A stretch of 64,000 nt of DNA from NCBI RefSeq assembly GCF_964204645.1, contig NC_134032.1, forward strand, positions 8,426,275 through 8,490,274, in the 5' to 3' direction. The DNA is from Tubulanus polymorphus. Taxonomy: Eukaryota > Nemertea > Palaeonemertea > Tubulaniformes > Tubulanidae. The notes beneath the pieces are model-generated. The model saw nothing but the letters and a program-made list of their open reading frames with translations, was not told where the DNA came from and made no database searches. Position numbers and translations under genes: made by a program. Shown here one piece after another: positions 49,301 to 52,913 of the stretch (position 1 is its first letter; each line of letters starts with the position of its first letter).

Positions 49301-51378
49301 TTAGCAGCGAGACTGAGCGGCATTTTGATCACGCATTCGAAGTTGCGCGCGGGAAGAGAATATATGGGCCTATATTGAGATGGAAGAAGAAAAGAAATAT
49401 AACACTCAAAATCGAGTATGATGACCATTTAAATCAGTAGTCTATCAATAAATTTACATAAAAATGTACTGAAATTAGATGGATGGAGAAGTGGTCAAAA
49501 AGCTGGACAAATGGGGTGGGGCAAATATTCAGCTACTTTCTATGAATACTTTCTATTAAGTACACACAAGATTGATTAGATTGGGAAGAAAATATAGGAA
49601 AACGTTTTCTTGTTTTAGTGGTGAAATATCAAGTATCAAGTTCGAATGTCAGACGCAGGTGATAAAAAGTAAAAAGTGACATCTACCATCACAAAAACGC
49701 AAGAAGTGTGTGGATTGCATTTACAACAAGAGTGATATTTTGGGTTTTCTTGGGTGCATGTACGTAAGCCTCTGCCTGCCGTAAAAGCGGCTACCATTAC
49801 AGCCATTACGTACTAGCGCCGGAGAACGGAATACAGTATTAATGCCGTAATATTTAAACCTGATACTCGTACCAACAATTAAAACCATTTTCCGTAGAGA
49901 CAAGTGTAGTGAAAATGAAGAAATAACACCTATATACTGAAATACACGCAAAGAAAACAGCGCCAAATCTCGGAATGACAATACACGCGCTGCAGTTAAA
50001 GAGCCATAGGAAAAAAACTAGGCAAGATATCTTAAAATTACGAAGTTCACCTGAAAGGGGGCGTTTATGCGCACAGTGCTTGAAATGTTTGGATTTTTTA
50101 GAAAATTATTTCTGAAAATAACGAACTTCAAATTTCAGTACCCTGGATTTCTATGCGCACGGCAAAAACTTACCACCAATTTTTATATCGCTCTCATGTC
50201 GCATTGTTGTAAATTTGAGAAATGATTTTTATATAACTGAAAACTAGATATTTATGCGGTTTGAATGTTGCTGAAACTGTCAAAATCCATCCATGGACAG
50301 ATGAAATATGATACAATACACATCACGGATAGTTTTTAAAAAAGAGAAAAAAATGACCCAACAATACGGGACAAAAGTACCCTAACAAAATGGCGGCTAG
50401 CAACTGTAAAATGGTTTATTGTAATTCACAACATTAGAACTGGGTCCGGGGTCACTGCCAACTGTGAGATATCTTTGTATTTTCTGTCATCTTGTAGTTG
50501 CGGTTCTCCCGTTGTTGCTACTACGAGTTATCTCGTAGCTGATTTCTTATTCACCATTTTGCTCTTGGGCAATCGCATCGACGCGGTTCCTAATTGGCTA
50601 GAGCAATGTGAACAAACTACGCTTCATTTTCAATCCTCATCGGTCTACCAGAGAACAAAACGCAACTTGTATACCGTTAGAAATATCTTCTTTCCATTCA
50701 ATTCAATCGTTAGTGCTGGAAAAGCAGACAAGTGCGATGTAGTGCGATGTAGTGTAAAGTGATTGGTTGAGAGAAATGGAGATTCCCAAAGGATAAAAAA
50801 GTAATCAACTAAGTTTGACGTAAGACCTAGGCCTTACAGTTGTATGATTCATTCAACCTTTTTCGCGATGCGGATAAAGTGACAAGGAAACCATTGATTA
50901 TGCATGAATGGACCAAAATGTTTGTACGGATAAAGTGAAAATACAGATTATTTCATACAGATTAACTGAATTATTTATTGAGTTTTTGAACAAGAAAAAT
51001 CAGTATAAGTAAAAATCCAGATTAATGCGATCCAGATAAGAGGAGTTGGCTGTACAAGATAACTCGTAGTAGCAATTGAGGAGAGACATGGCAGTGGCGA
51101 ATGTGTTCATTTATGAAGTGAAAACTAGCTTTGCGATACTTAATTAAATCATCCACAATTCTTGTCGATTATTAGTAAATGATTCCGCTAATTTCAAGGT
51201 TTCTTCATTTGTGTCAACAGGTGGTGGCGGTAGCGGCGATCTGAATTCGATGACGCAGGGTTTTTTCGACCGGTCTTTCGTCGGCTGTTTGAAAGATTTA
51301 CGATTGTCGCCGACTTCGAAACCGATCGACTGGATGAACGCAACCGGTGCCGATATACAACAGTGCCAGCAGCAGTAA
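9557..51378 (+). CDS. eys: Eyes shut homologue (EYS/spacemaker), 35 coding exons
   Basis: Joining 35 exons gives 8538 nt, 2845 residues plus stop, with every splice phase consistent. Order: signal peptide with a hydrophobic stretch at about residues 20-35; an N-terminal domain with [13 protein letters not shown] and later [11 protein letters not shown], which matches the EYS N-terminus; EGF repeats 1-28; a Ser/Thr-rich mucin-like region (about 1290-1835); then EGF29, LamG1, EGF30-31, LamG2, EGF32-33, LamG3, EGF34-35, LamG4 and stop. There is no transmembrane helix or cytoplasmic tail, which argues against Crumbs and Notch. EYS is a secreted matrix protein of photoreceptors: it opens the inter-rhabdomeral space in flies and supports the ciliary pocket in vertebrates. 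Four LamG domains are as in Drosophila; human has five. Individual exon ends are by eye. Confidence 0.9.
10314..11295 (+). other. eys intron 1
   Basis: AT-rich GT-AG intron with acceptor TTTTTTTCTAG. No gene seen in it. It contains a short frame on the opposite strand without recognisable domains. Confidence 0.6.
11296..11400 (+). CDS. eys: eys exon 2: EGF2 end to EGF3
   Basis: 35 codons, phase 1 to phase 1, encoding residues 253-287 (CGHGTCRNM...CICKNG). The donor is GC, not GT: AATG/GCAAGT, an otherwise perfect U1 match. The next exon resumes in frame with FDGTFCE. Confidence 0.85.
11930..12290. repeat. Dispersed repeat family copy (AACTCCTT-rich)
   Basis: It shares ordered phrases (ACTCCTTTAA, TTTTGAGAAATGG, TAATGAGATA, GGGACTTTG) with 13740-14215 and 59430-59880. 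The copies are strongly diverged. A 106-bp palindromic element sits just after it. Confidence 0.4.
12304..12409. mobile_element. Short palindromic MITE
   Basis: GGTTCCACAG...GTGAGTTAAG on the left pairs with the reverse complement at the right end (CTATGGAACCG). The same 105-110 bp hairpin occurs at 14949-15054 and, diverged, at about 25490-25570 and 59628-59739. Confidence 0.6.
13740..14215. repeat. Dispersed repeat family copy (AACTCCTT-rich)
   Basis: Second copy in intron 2. It shares AAAATGCCCAAA, AACTCCTT, GAGATAAACAG and GGGATATGAAAGTAATG with the copy at 59430-59880. Confidence 0.5.
14729..14845 (+). CDS. eys: eys exon 3: EGF3 end to EGF4
   Basis: 39 codons, phase 1-1, residues 288-326. 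It completes EGF3 ([10 protein letters not shown]) and encodes EGF4 ([18 protein letters not shown]). Acceptor ATATTTAG, donor GTACGT. Confidence 0.9.
14949..15054. mobile_element. Short palindromic MITE
   Basis: The ends CCAGTTCCACAG and TTGTGGAACTGG are inverted. The interior holds GAGTTAAG and its complement CTTAACTC-like partners. It is the same family as 12304-12409. Confidence 0.65.
15615..15735. repeat. Second copy of the 3365-3460 dispersed repeat
   Basis: Shares GATCTGTGTGCTGGCCACAA, then GTACCCACAGCTTT and TAGTGT..TTTCT with 3365-3460. A spacer of about 20 bp differs. Confidence 0.65.
16326..17276 (+). CDS. Rhodopsin-like GPCR nested in eys intron 3, single exon
   Basis: A 316-residue seven-transmembrane receptor on the same strand as the host gene. 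The N-terminus has a glycosylation sequon (NRT). TM1 has GFTGNSLIV with Asn1.50, TM2 MAVSD, and TM3 ends FERM in place of DRY. Cys residues are present before TM3 and in extracellular loop 2 (EGIGCVH), so the usual disulfide is possible. TM6 carries [12 protein letters not shown], and TM7 ends NFYIYVLTG, an NPxxY variant. It resembles invertebrate peptide-receptor-like orphans; the ligand is unknown. It is not spliced into EYS, because flanking exons 3 and 4 join in phase across it. Confidence 0.85.
   Translation: MTANRTTSSTYGLTYTDILFVPRERQTTTFITVYSLNIFLAATFGFTGNSLIVSLMSTAKFRGKLYGQLFLFMAVSDTGSLLLVTLGCINKVSYQIDLTILIDVLRNDVDCAVVEIVLAALAALSPNLLCLLCFERMCVVWFPFRGPRFWNSRASKTISLIFVVAQVSLSICNLFSVRFVEGIGCVHTKDRTANRALQITCILIIPCTVIIISTTIIVVTLTYNRVNHKNRSSSSVSVIVASTCILFLLLTFPANIIWIMSWIDPGIVQSDLTFQKADMVFIWNYATNFYIYVLTGKEIRNTLMHFISKLCKLKPT
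17311..17420. repeat. Truncated copy of the TTAA-type element family
   Basis: Starts AACCCTTTCAGCGCTGACTA, followed by GCTGGAGATGATT and CTGCTGCCATTTTTC. These match the first half of the 285-bp elements, but no matching right end is seen. AATAAA at 17402 could serve the nested GPCR transcript. Confidence 0.45.
17854..17967 (+). CDS. eys: eys exon 4: EGF4 end to EGF5
   Basis: Exactly 38 codons, phase 1-1, residues 327-364. EGF5 has CASAPC, a POGLUT-type O-glucose consensus, and CLNNATC with an N-glycosylation sequon. Acceptor CACCGCAG. Confidence 0.9.
18319..18602. mobile_element. TTAA-flanked MITE, copy A (eys intron 4)
   Basis: Ends CCCTTTCAGTGC and GCACTGAAAGGG-like (ACGCACTGAAAGGG), with exact TTAA target duplications at 18315-18318 and 18603-18606. 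The interior holds CACCGCRGYGCGGTGTA palindromes. TTAA plus CCC...GGG ends fit a piggyBac-type non-autonomous element. Confidence 0.75.
18649..19025 (+). CDS. eys: eys exon 5: EGF5 end to EGF8
   Basis: Residues 365-490, phase 1 to phase 0. It encodes EGF6 (CSPNPC), EGF7 (NECAFSNTC) and EGF8 ([14 protein letters not shown]) up to GTYCQ. Acceptor TTATTCCAG, donor CAG/GTACAG. Confidence 0.9.
19026..19671 (+). other. eys intron 5
   Basis: 646 bp. A possible TTAA-type element end (AACCCTTTCACTGTG) lies at about 19206. No gene seen. Confidence 0.5.
19672..19777 (+). CDS. eys: eys exon 6: EGF9
   Basis: Residues 491-525, phase 0 to 1. It encodes most of EGF9 ([23 protein letters not shown]). Acceptor GTTTTTCTAG. 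Confidence 0.88.
19861..19974 (+). CDS. eys: eys exon 7: EGF9 end to EGF10
   Basis: 38 codons, phase 1-1, residues 526-563 ([10 protein letters not shown] ... CTCPQGFR). The upstream intron is only 83 bp. Confidence 0.9.
19975..21933 (+). other. eys intron 7
   Basis: A 2.0-kb intron containing the 566-bp TTAA element at 21002-21567 and several TAGGCCTA palindromes (20.2-20.7 kb). No gene seen. Confidence 0.6.
21002..21567. mobile_element. 566-bp TTAA-flanked inverted-repeat element
   Basis: Ends CACGTTCGCTGCC and GGCAGCGAACGTG, flanked on both sides by TTAA (20998-21001 and 21568-21571). The interior contains repeated TGACGAGATA / TATCTCGTCA-like phrases and no coding frame. It is a non-autonomous element with piggyBac-like target choice. 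Confidence 0.7.
21934..22047 (+). CDS. eys: eys exon 8: EGF10 end to EGF11
   Basis: 38 codons, phase 1-1, residues 564-601 ([13 protein letters not shown] ... CRCQSGYT). Acceptor GATTTTCAG, donor GTACAT. Confidence 0.9.
22048..23052 (+). other. eys intron 8
   Basis: 1.0-kb AT-rich intron. GGTGGCCACC and GAAATCAGGGAAAAGT-like text near 22444-22475 recurs in other introns (about 30793 and 35625), so a dispersed repeat is likely. No gene seen. Confidence 0.5.
23053..23295 (+). CDS. eys: eys exon 9: EGF11 end to EGF13
   Basis: 81 codons, phase 1-1, residues 602-682. It encodes EGF12 ([14 protein letters not shown]) and EGF13 ([21 protein letters not shown]). Donor GTAAGT. Confidence 0.9.
23550..23889 (+). 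CDS. eys: eys exon 10: EGF13 end to start of EGF16
   Basis: Residues 683-795, phase 1 to 2. EGF14 has a longer first loop ([13 protein letters not shown]). EGF15 and EGF16 carry CTNNATC and CRNNATC sequons. The donor GA/GTAAGT splits the codon just before the fourth Cys of EGF16. Confidence 0.9.
23890..24375 (+). other. eys intron 10
   Basis: 486 bp. At 24170-24320 it carries phrases (GTGGATCCTCACTTGCC, GGATTCCTCT) that are the reverse complement of the 76-bp minisatellite unit in intron 28. No gene seen. Confidence 0.5.
24376..24635 (+). CDS. eys: eys exon 11: EGF16 end to EGF18
   Basis: Residues 796-882, phase 2 to 1. It completes EGF16 (CQCKSGWTG) and encodes EGF17 ([10 protein letters not shown]) and EGF18 ([16 protein letters not shown]). 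Donor AAAG/GTAAGG. Confidence 0.9.
24636..25244 (+). other. eys intron 11
   Basis: 609-bp AT-rich intron, acceptor CAATATTTCAG. Nothing else recognised. Confidence 0.5.
25245..25455 (+). CDS. eys: eys exon 12: EGF18 end to EGF20
   Basis: Residues 883-952, phase 1 to 2. It encodes EGF19 ([10 protein letters not shown]) and the first part of EGF20 ([14 protein letters not shown]). Donor AACAA/GTAAGA. Confidence 0.9.
25490..25570. repeat. Diverged short palindromic MITE
   Basis: CACAGTTCTGAGTAAA on the left and TTTACTCAGAACAGTGG on the right form an inverted pair. It resembles the 12304 family but is more diverged. Confidence 0.45.
25798..25943 (+). CDS. eys: eys exon 13: EGF20 end to EGF21
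   Basis: Residues 953-1001, phase 2 to 1 (YYCKCSEGW ... [14 protein letters not shown] ... CEPGYS). Acceptor CCCTCTAG. Confidence 0.9.
26025..26196 (+). CDS. eys: eys exon 14: EGF21 end to EGF23
   Basis: Residues 1002-1058, phase 1 to 2. It encodes EGF22 ([14 protein letters not shown]) and starts EGF23 (DDCASKPC, an O-glucose consensus). The upstream intron is 81 bp. Donor GGCAA/GTGAGT. Confidence 0.88.
26405..26480. repeat. Dispersed repeat shared with the Emi gene intron
   Basis: TTTACCTTTGTCAGCAGTAT and the following text down to CGGTACGTTTTTTT is nearly identical to 57731-57801. It is a transposon fragment or end. Confidence 0.7.
27084..27193. repeat. Two tandem 55-bp copies
   Basis: The unit beginning GCCACCCTCTGATATGTGAC is present twice, head to tail and essentially identical, which indicates a recent duplication. 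Confidence 0.8.
27979..28145 (+). CDS. eys: eys exon 15: EGF23 end to EGF24
   Basis: Residues 1059-1114, phase 2 to 1 ([12 protein letters not shown] ... [14 protein letters not shown] ... CLPGYV). It contains an O-glucose consensus (CDSQPC) and a sequon. Acceptor CGTATTTCAG. Confidence 0.9.
28146..28907 (+). other. eys intron 15
   Basis: 762-bp intron. It has several GATGATATCATGG / GGGGGATTT-type phrases that recur near 31250-31480 and 62160-63280. No gene seen. Confidence 0.45.
28908..29010 (+). CDS. eys: eys exon 16: EGF24 end to EGF25
   Basis: Residues 1115-1148, phase 1 to 2 ([10 protein letters not shown] ... CFNGGKC ... FTC). Same length (103 nt) and phases as exon 18. Confidence 0.85.
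29011..30547 (+). other. eys intron 16
   Basis: 1.5-kb intron containing the fold-back element at 29700-30195 and, around 29090-29330, TGAGTATACTCGTAG / TACGAGTATACTCGC inverted phrases. No gene seen. Confidence 0.5.
29700..30195. mobile_element. Fold-back (hairpin) element
   Basis: The left arm (about 29702-29913, beginning CTACTGTCTGTCAC) is the imperfect reverse complement of the right arm (about 29977-30191, ending GTGACAGACAGTAG), around a spacer of about 60 bp. Shared phrases include TAATTTCGTTAATAA, CATCAATTTGTTCAGTA and AGCATACG. No coding content. Confidence 0.7.
30548..30678 (+). CDS. eys: eys exon 17: EGF25 end to EGF26
   Basis: Residues 1149-1192, phase 2 to 1 ([17 protein letters not shown] ... 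NNYTCHCKP). EGF26 has an unusual third-Cys region (CFTNGTSAC). Donor GTCGGT is weak but in phase. Confidence 0.85.
31019..31121 (+). CDS. eys: eys exon 18: EGF26 end to EGF27
   Basis: Residues 1193-1226, phase 1 to 2 ([13 protein letters not shown] ... CKHAGIC). Donor CAGAG/GTAGGA splits an Arg codon. Confidence 0.85.
31122..31553 (+). other. eys intron 18
   Basis: 432 bp. It contains two or three diverged copies of a phrase around TTTGATGATNTCATNGGGGGATTTATGNAG. No gene seen. Confidence 0.45.
31554..33379 (+). CDS. eys: eys exon 19: EGF27-28 and mucin-like Ser/Thr region
   Basis: The largest exon: 1826 nt, residues 1227-1835, phase 2 to 1. EGF27 and EGF28 ([15 protein letters not shown]) are followed by about 540 residues dominated by Ser, Thr and Pro with NIT/NLT sequons. 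Within it, a 12-residue unit of the type [12 protein letters not shown] repeats about seven times (about 32655-32890), and a 48-residue unit starting SSNITATQT repeats two to three times (about 32920-33270). This matches the low-complexity region of EYS orthologues and is probably O-glycosylated. Confidence 0.9.
32655..33270 (+). repeat. eys: Coding minisatellites in the eys mucin region
   Basis: Two nested periodicities in frame: 36 bp (about seven copies of GGCTCTTCTGGAACT-type units) and 144 bp (two full copies and one partial). Both are multiples of three, so copy-number change keeps the frame. Confidence 0.85.
33461..33577 (+). CDS. eys: eys exon 20: EGF29
   Basis: Residues 1836-1874, phase 1-1 ([15 protein letters not shown] ... 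GQFCQK). The upstream intron is only 81 bp. Acceptor TTCATTGTAG. Confidence 0.9.
33749..34027. mobile_element. TTAA-type MITE, copy B (eys intron 20)
   Basis: Ends CCCTTTCAGTGCG and GCACTGAAAGAG, with CTAA / TTAA at the flanks. It is in reverse orientation relative to copy A, with the same CACCGCAGTGCGGTG palindromes inside. Confidence 0.7.
34177..34444 (+). CDS. eys: eys exon 21: LamG1, first half
   Basis: Residues 1875-1963, phase 1 to 2. Laminin G fold features: [39 protein letters not shown]. Acceptor GCTTTTTCAG, donor GTAAGT. Confidence 0.88.
34445..35051 (+). other. eys intron 21
   Basis: 607 bp. A short duplication, ATGAGCTGATCGATCTCA, occurs at about 34598 and 34637. No gene seen. 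Confidence 0.5.
35052..35369 (+). CDS. eys: eys exon 22: LamG1, second half, and start of EGF30
   Basis: Residues 1964-2069, phase 2 to 2. LamG1 closes with [12 protein letters not shown] ... GRNVLEC. EGF30 starts [12 protein letters not shown]. Donor TTCA/GTAAGT. Confidence 0.9.
35370..35860 (+). other. eys intron 22
   Basis: 491 bp with a CAGGGAAAAGTCGGGGAAAT phrase like those in introns 8 and 17, which points to a dispersed repeat. No gene seen. Confidence 0.45.
35861..36030 (+). CDS. eys: eys exon 23: EGF30 end and EGF31
   Basis: Residues 2070-2126, phase 2 to 1 (YCRCRPGF ... [12 protein letters not shown] ... GLACEQ). Donor GTATGT. Confidence 0.9.
36031..36511 (+). other. eys intron 23
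   Basis: 481 bp intron, acceptor TTTGTTGCAG. Nothing else recognised. Confidence 0.5.
36512..36685 (+). CDS. eys: eys exon 24: LamG2, part 1
   Basis: Residues 2127-2184, phase 1-1 ([17 protein letters not shown] ... MMFIGEK). The donor GTGATT is a weak match, and a MITE begins 11 bp downstream. Confidence 0.8.
36697..36972. mobile_element. TTAA-type MITE, copy C (eys intron 24)
   Basis: Ends CCCTTTGAGTGCTG and CACGGAAAGGG, with TTAC / TTGA in place of TTAA. It is the most diverged of the six full copies. It occupies most of the 365-bp intron. Confidence 0.65.
37051..37116 (+). CDS. eys: eys exon 25: LamG2, part 2
   Basis: A 22-codon micro-exon, phase 1-1, residues 2185-2206 ([20 protein letters not shown]). 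This is the typical second-to-third strand region of a LamG domain. Donor GTATGT. Confidence 0.88.
37117..37751 (+). other. eys intron 25, AGGCCTA-rich
   Basis: 635 bp with a striking density of AGGCCTA / TAGGCCT heptamers (for example about 37138, 37329, 37444, 37508, 37550). No gene seen. Confidence 0.5.
37752..37985 (+). CDS. eys: eys exon 26: LamG2, part 3
   Basis: 78 codons, phase 1-1, residues 2207-2284 ([22 protein letters not shown] ... [10 protein letters not shown]). The AVHSVHAGR...GWLKLDD segment takes the place of the usual WHxVxxxR...LxVD of LamG. Confidence 0.9.
38352..38702 (+). CDS. eys: eys exon 27: LamG2 end, EGF32-33
   Basis: 117 codons, phase 1-1, residues 2285-2401. 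[10 protein letters not shown] closes LamG2. EGF32 ([15 protein letters not shown]) and EGF33 ([17 protein letters not shown]) follow. Acceptor CATCTACGCAG. Confidence 0.9.
38703..39797 (+). other. eys intron 27
   Basis: 1.1-kb AT-rich intron, acceptor TTTTTTGCAG. Nothing recognised apart from short phrases (CTGCTTTCGTAGAAA) similar to 41280-41350. Confidence 0.45.
39798..40061 (+). CDS. eys: eys exon 28: LamG3, first half
   Basis: Residues 2402-2489, phase 1-1 (SYLSFKSRM ... [22 protein letters not shown] ... [10 protein letters not shown]). Donor GTAAGT. Confidence 0.92.
40085..40665. repeat. 76-bp minisatellite in eys intron 28
   Basis: About seven tandem copies of a unit of the type GTGCAGTAGGACAACAACTA plus GAGGATTCCATTTGTGGCAA and GTGAGGATCCACC. 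The first five are nearly identical and the later ones irregular. It begins about 25 bp after the exon 28 donor. Confidence 0.85.
40740..40800 (+). repeat. Short tRNA-like (B box) fragment
   Basis: GGGTTCAAATCCTGCTGCGG resembles a tRNA T-arm/B box. The upstream D-arm/A box is not recognisable, so it is listed as a possible SINE fragment only. Confidence 0.25.
40926..41054 (+). CDS. eys: eys exon 29: LamG3, middle
   Basis: 43 codons, phase 1-1, residues 2490-2532 ([19 protein letters not shown]). This is the WHxV...R...L LamG signature. Acceptor CTTCTTATTCAG. Confidence 0.9.
43332..43369. repeat. (TA)n microsatellite
   Basis: About 18 uninterrupted TA units. Confidence 0.95.
43661..43700. 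repeat. CTG/CTA trinucleotide repeat
   Basis: About 13 units, mostly CTGCTG with interspersed CTA/TTA. It would read poly-Leu on the plus strand and poly-Ser on the minus. It is intronic. Confidence 0.9.
44940..45227. mobile_element. TTAA-flanked MITE, copy D (eys intron 29)
   Basis: Ends CCCTTTCAGGGCG and CAGCACTGAAAGGG, with exact TTAA duplications at 44936-44939 and 45228-45231. Same orientation as copy B. Confidence 0.75.
46257..46373 (+). CDS. eys: eys exon 30: LamG3, C-terminal part
   Basis: 39 codons, phase 1-1, residues 2533-2571 ([19 protein letters not shown]). The frame stays open through a 76-bp intron that follows, but only splicing at TCGG/GTAAAA restores the LamG end motif. 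Confidence 0.85.
46450..46571 (+). CDS. eys: eys exon 31: LamG3 end and EGF34
   Basis: Residues 2572-2612, phase 1 to 0. [11 protein letters not shown] closes LamG3, and EGF34 is [17 protein letters not shown]...CSCTQ. Acceptor GCTCTTTCAG after a 76-bp intron. The donor ACACAG/GTACGT is the first unit of the minisatellite that follows. Confidence 0.85.
46572..47048. repeat. 21-bp minisatellite starting on an eys splice donor
   Basis: About 22 units of the type GTTACGTTCAATCTGTATACA. A higher-order period of about 168 bp is visible (46755 onward and 46922 onward match). The array starts at the GT of the exon 31 donor. Four later units contain ACAGGTAC and so repeat a donor-like sequence. Both strands happen to be open in one frame each; this reflects the 21-bp period, not coding. 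Confidence 0.9.
47219..47363 (+). CDS. eys: eys exon 32: EGF34 end and EGF35
   Basis: Residues 2613-2660, phase 0 to 1 (NFTGVRCEV ... [12 protein letters not shown] ... GTNCEQ). Acceptor TTCTTTGGTAG. Confidence 0.9.
47558..47706 (+). CDS. eys: eys exon 33: LamG4, part 1
   Basis: Residues 2661-2710, phase 1 to 0 ([16 protein letters not shown] ... EGLIVWNGQ). Acceptor ACTTTTTAG, donor CAG/GTGAGT. Confidence 0.9.
47813..48100. mobile_element. TTAA-flanked MITE, copy E (eys intron 33)
   Basis: Ends CCCTTTCAGTGCG and ACGCACTGAAAGAA, with TTAA at 47809-47812 and 48101-48104. It fills most of the 466-bp intron. Confidence 0.75.
48173..48422 (+). CDS. eys: eys exon 34: LamG4, part 2
   Basis: Residues 2711-2793, phase 0 to 1 ([20 protein letters not shown] ... 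[22 protein letters not shown]). Clear LamG core. Donor GTACGT. Confidence 0.92.
48423..51220 (+). other. eys intron 34
   Basis: 2.8-kb intron dominated by the 1.7-kb fold-back element at 48705-50421. No gene seen. Confidence 0.6.
48705..50421. mobile_element. 1.7-kb fold-back element with arms over 500 bp
   Basis: The left arm (48705-about 49230, starting CAATAAACCATTTTACAGTT) is a near-perfect reverse complement of the right arm (about 49850-50421, ending AACTGTAAAATGGTTTATTG). A unique spacer of about 620 bp separates them, and the right arm has an extra insertion of about 40 bp. No transposase is seen. No clear target duplication. The transcript of this intron could fold into a very long hairpin. 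Confidence 0.85.
51221..51378 (+). CDS. eys: eys exon 35: LamG4 end and stop
   Basis: Residues 2794-2845 and TAA at 51376-51378. [12 protein letters not shown] ... GADIQQC is the usual closing Cys strand of LamG. The protein ends four residues later in QQQ, with no membrane segment, as expected for secreted EYS. Acceptor GTGTCAACAG. Confidence 0.92.
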
Positions 51379-51560
51379 CTACAGCGATGTACTTATTCTC
51401 GTTCGGTGCGATCTCAGTTTTGCTGATGTTTTTTTTTTTCACTAGTTATTATGTCAATGAAAAAATGGATTATCGTCAAACTTGCGCTTAAGTCATCATC
51501 GGGCAAATCGTCTCAAGTCGTGTCTAGTTATTAGTCCTGACCATTCTAATTTCCACCTAA

Positions 51561-52908
51561 CCCTTTCAGTGCTGACTAATTAATATACTTGGAAGTGCTG
51601 GAGAAATTTGAAAATTTTAAAACCCCAGCAGTGTGTTGAATAGTGGGCACACAGCGTTAGTACATACTGCAGTGCACATATCTTTGACAGGTGCGGCCAT
51701 CTTTCACAGGGGCGTAACCACCGGTGCGACAACTGCGACATATGTCGCACCAATAATTGAAAAACCCAATATGCTAAAACGTCATAATAAACGTTATTCT
51801 GTATTTACATGGGGGGGGGGGGTATCAAGTTCTTTTGAAGATGTCAGTGGCGCTTATACGGAGGCGTTGGTAATGCACTTGAGATTTTCGATCCAACCAA
51901 GTGACTCCAGCGAGTTTTGTTTCTCGTGTTTACGGTATCACATCTGGACCATGCACCTGATCTCACAGTATCAAAGTTGCCGAATTCAGAAGACATTTTT
52001 CATATTATATTAGAGCGACTTAAACCGGTATTCTTCTGGTTATATTTCACTGAGTCTGTAGGTGTTTTTTGTTCATGAAAAATGGACCATAATAAGGGAT
52101 TTGACCAAAAAAATTCTGCTCAAGTGCCGAGACATGGAAACCGAGAAAATCGAGAGAGTACCGGTATTGATGTACAATAAGCTAACATTAGTTTACTATT
52201 CATCAATGAATGGTCAAGGGCAGATCCAGCCTACCACTTGTATCGAGGAGTAATCAGGTTTGCCCTTCTATTTTTCTAGTTCGCAATATTGACAGGCTCT
52301 TGTACTAACATGTTTTATTCCGGGCAAGTATTCTGGAAGTAGTATAGAAAATGGTCTAAATGATTCTAAACGATAATATTTAACTTCAAGGGGGATGGAC
52401 TTTATGCCCCATATATGCTTAATGATTGCATCTCAGAGCCTTGAAAAATCAAAATTTTCTGGGGGAGTGCCCCCAGGTCCCCCGTTTTGTGCTATGATAT
52501 AGTTGCCCTTCCAGTTCAGCAGGACTCTGAAACCGCTCTGGGATGGTGAAACATCTGGATCCATCCCTAGACCAAAGATAACCTTAGAGGCATTATATAA
52601 TCTACAGAAAAATTATTCAAATATGAGCTCTCAGAGCCATCAGAACGCATCTCAGACGTTTTAATGTTCAAAATTTTCTTGGGGGTGGTCCCCCAAACCC
52701 CCCTTCTAGACATCGCGCCTTCGGCGCTCGTTTGGATGTGCCCTCCGGATTGTCGCACCATTGAATTTTAGGTGGCTACGCCCCTGTTTCAATAGAGATA
52801 GAAACTAATTACATTACTAATAACATCAATACACTGCAATGCAGTGTACCAAAACAAAGTCCATCAACAATTCATACACCGCACTGCGGTGTAGACAAAT
52901 TGAGAGAG
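51561..52908. mobile_element. TTAA-type MITE, copy F, split by another transposon
   Basis: Left part 51561-51706 (CCCTTTCAGTGCTGAC) and right part 52787-52908 (ending TTGAGAGAG) together match the 285-bp family. The middle is interrupted by the element at 51707-52786. Flanks are CTAA / TTAC. It lies just after the EYS stop and may form part of the 3' UTR. Confidence 0.75.
51707..52786. mobile_element. hAT-like non-autonomous element nested in copy F
   Basis: 1080 bp with ends CAGGGGCGTAACCACC and GGTGGCTACGCCCCTG, plus subterminal GTGCGACA / TGTCGCAC. The 5-bp duplication TTTCA (51702-51706 and 52787-52791) is the sequence present once in uninterrupted copies. Such CAGGGGCG ends are common in hAT-type elements. 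It includes an 11-bp G run (51812-51822) and no recognised transposase. Confidence 0.75.
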
Positions 52909-52913
52909 TTACA

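Noticed and set aside
9557-51378. Crumbs, Notch, fibropellin or agrin identity for the EGF/LamG gene
   Set aside because: The N-terminal domain matches EYS, there is a mucin region between EGF and LamG blocks, and the protein ends right after the last LamG with no membrane helix or cytoplasmic tail.
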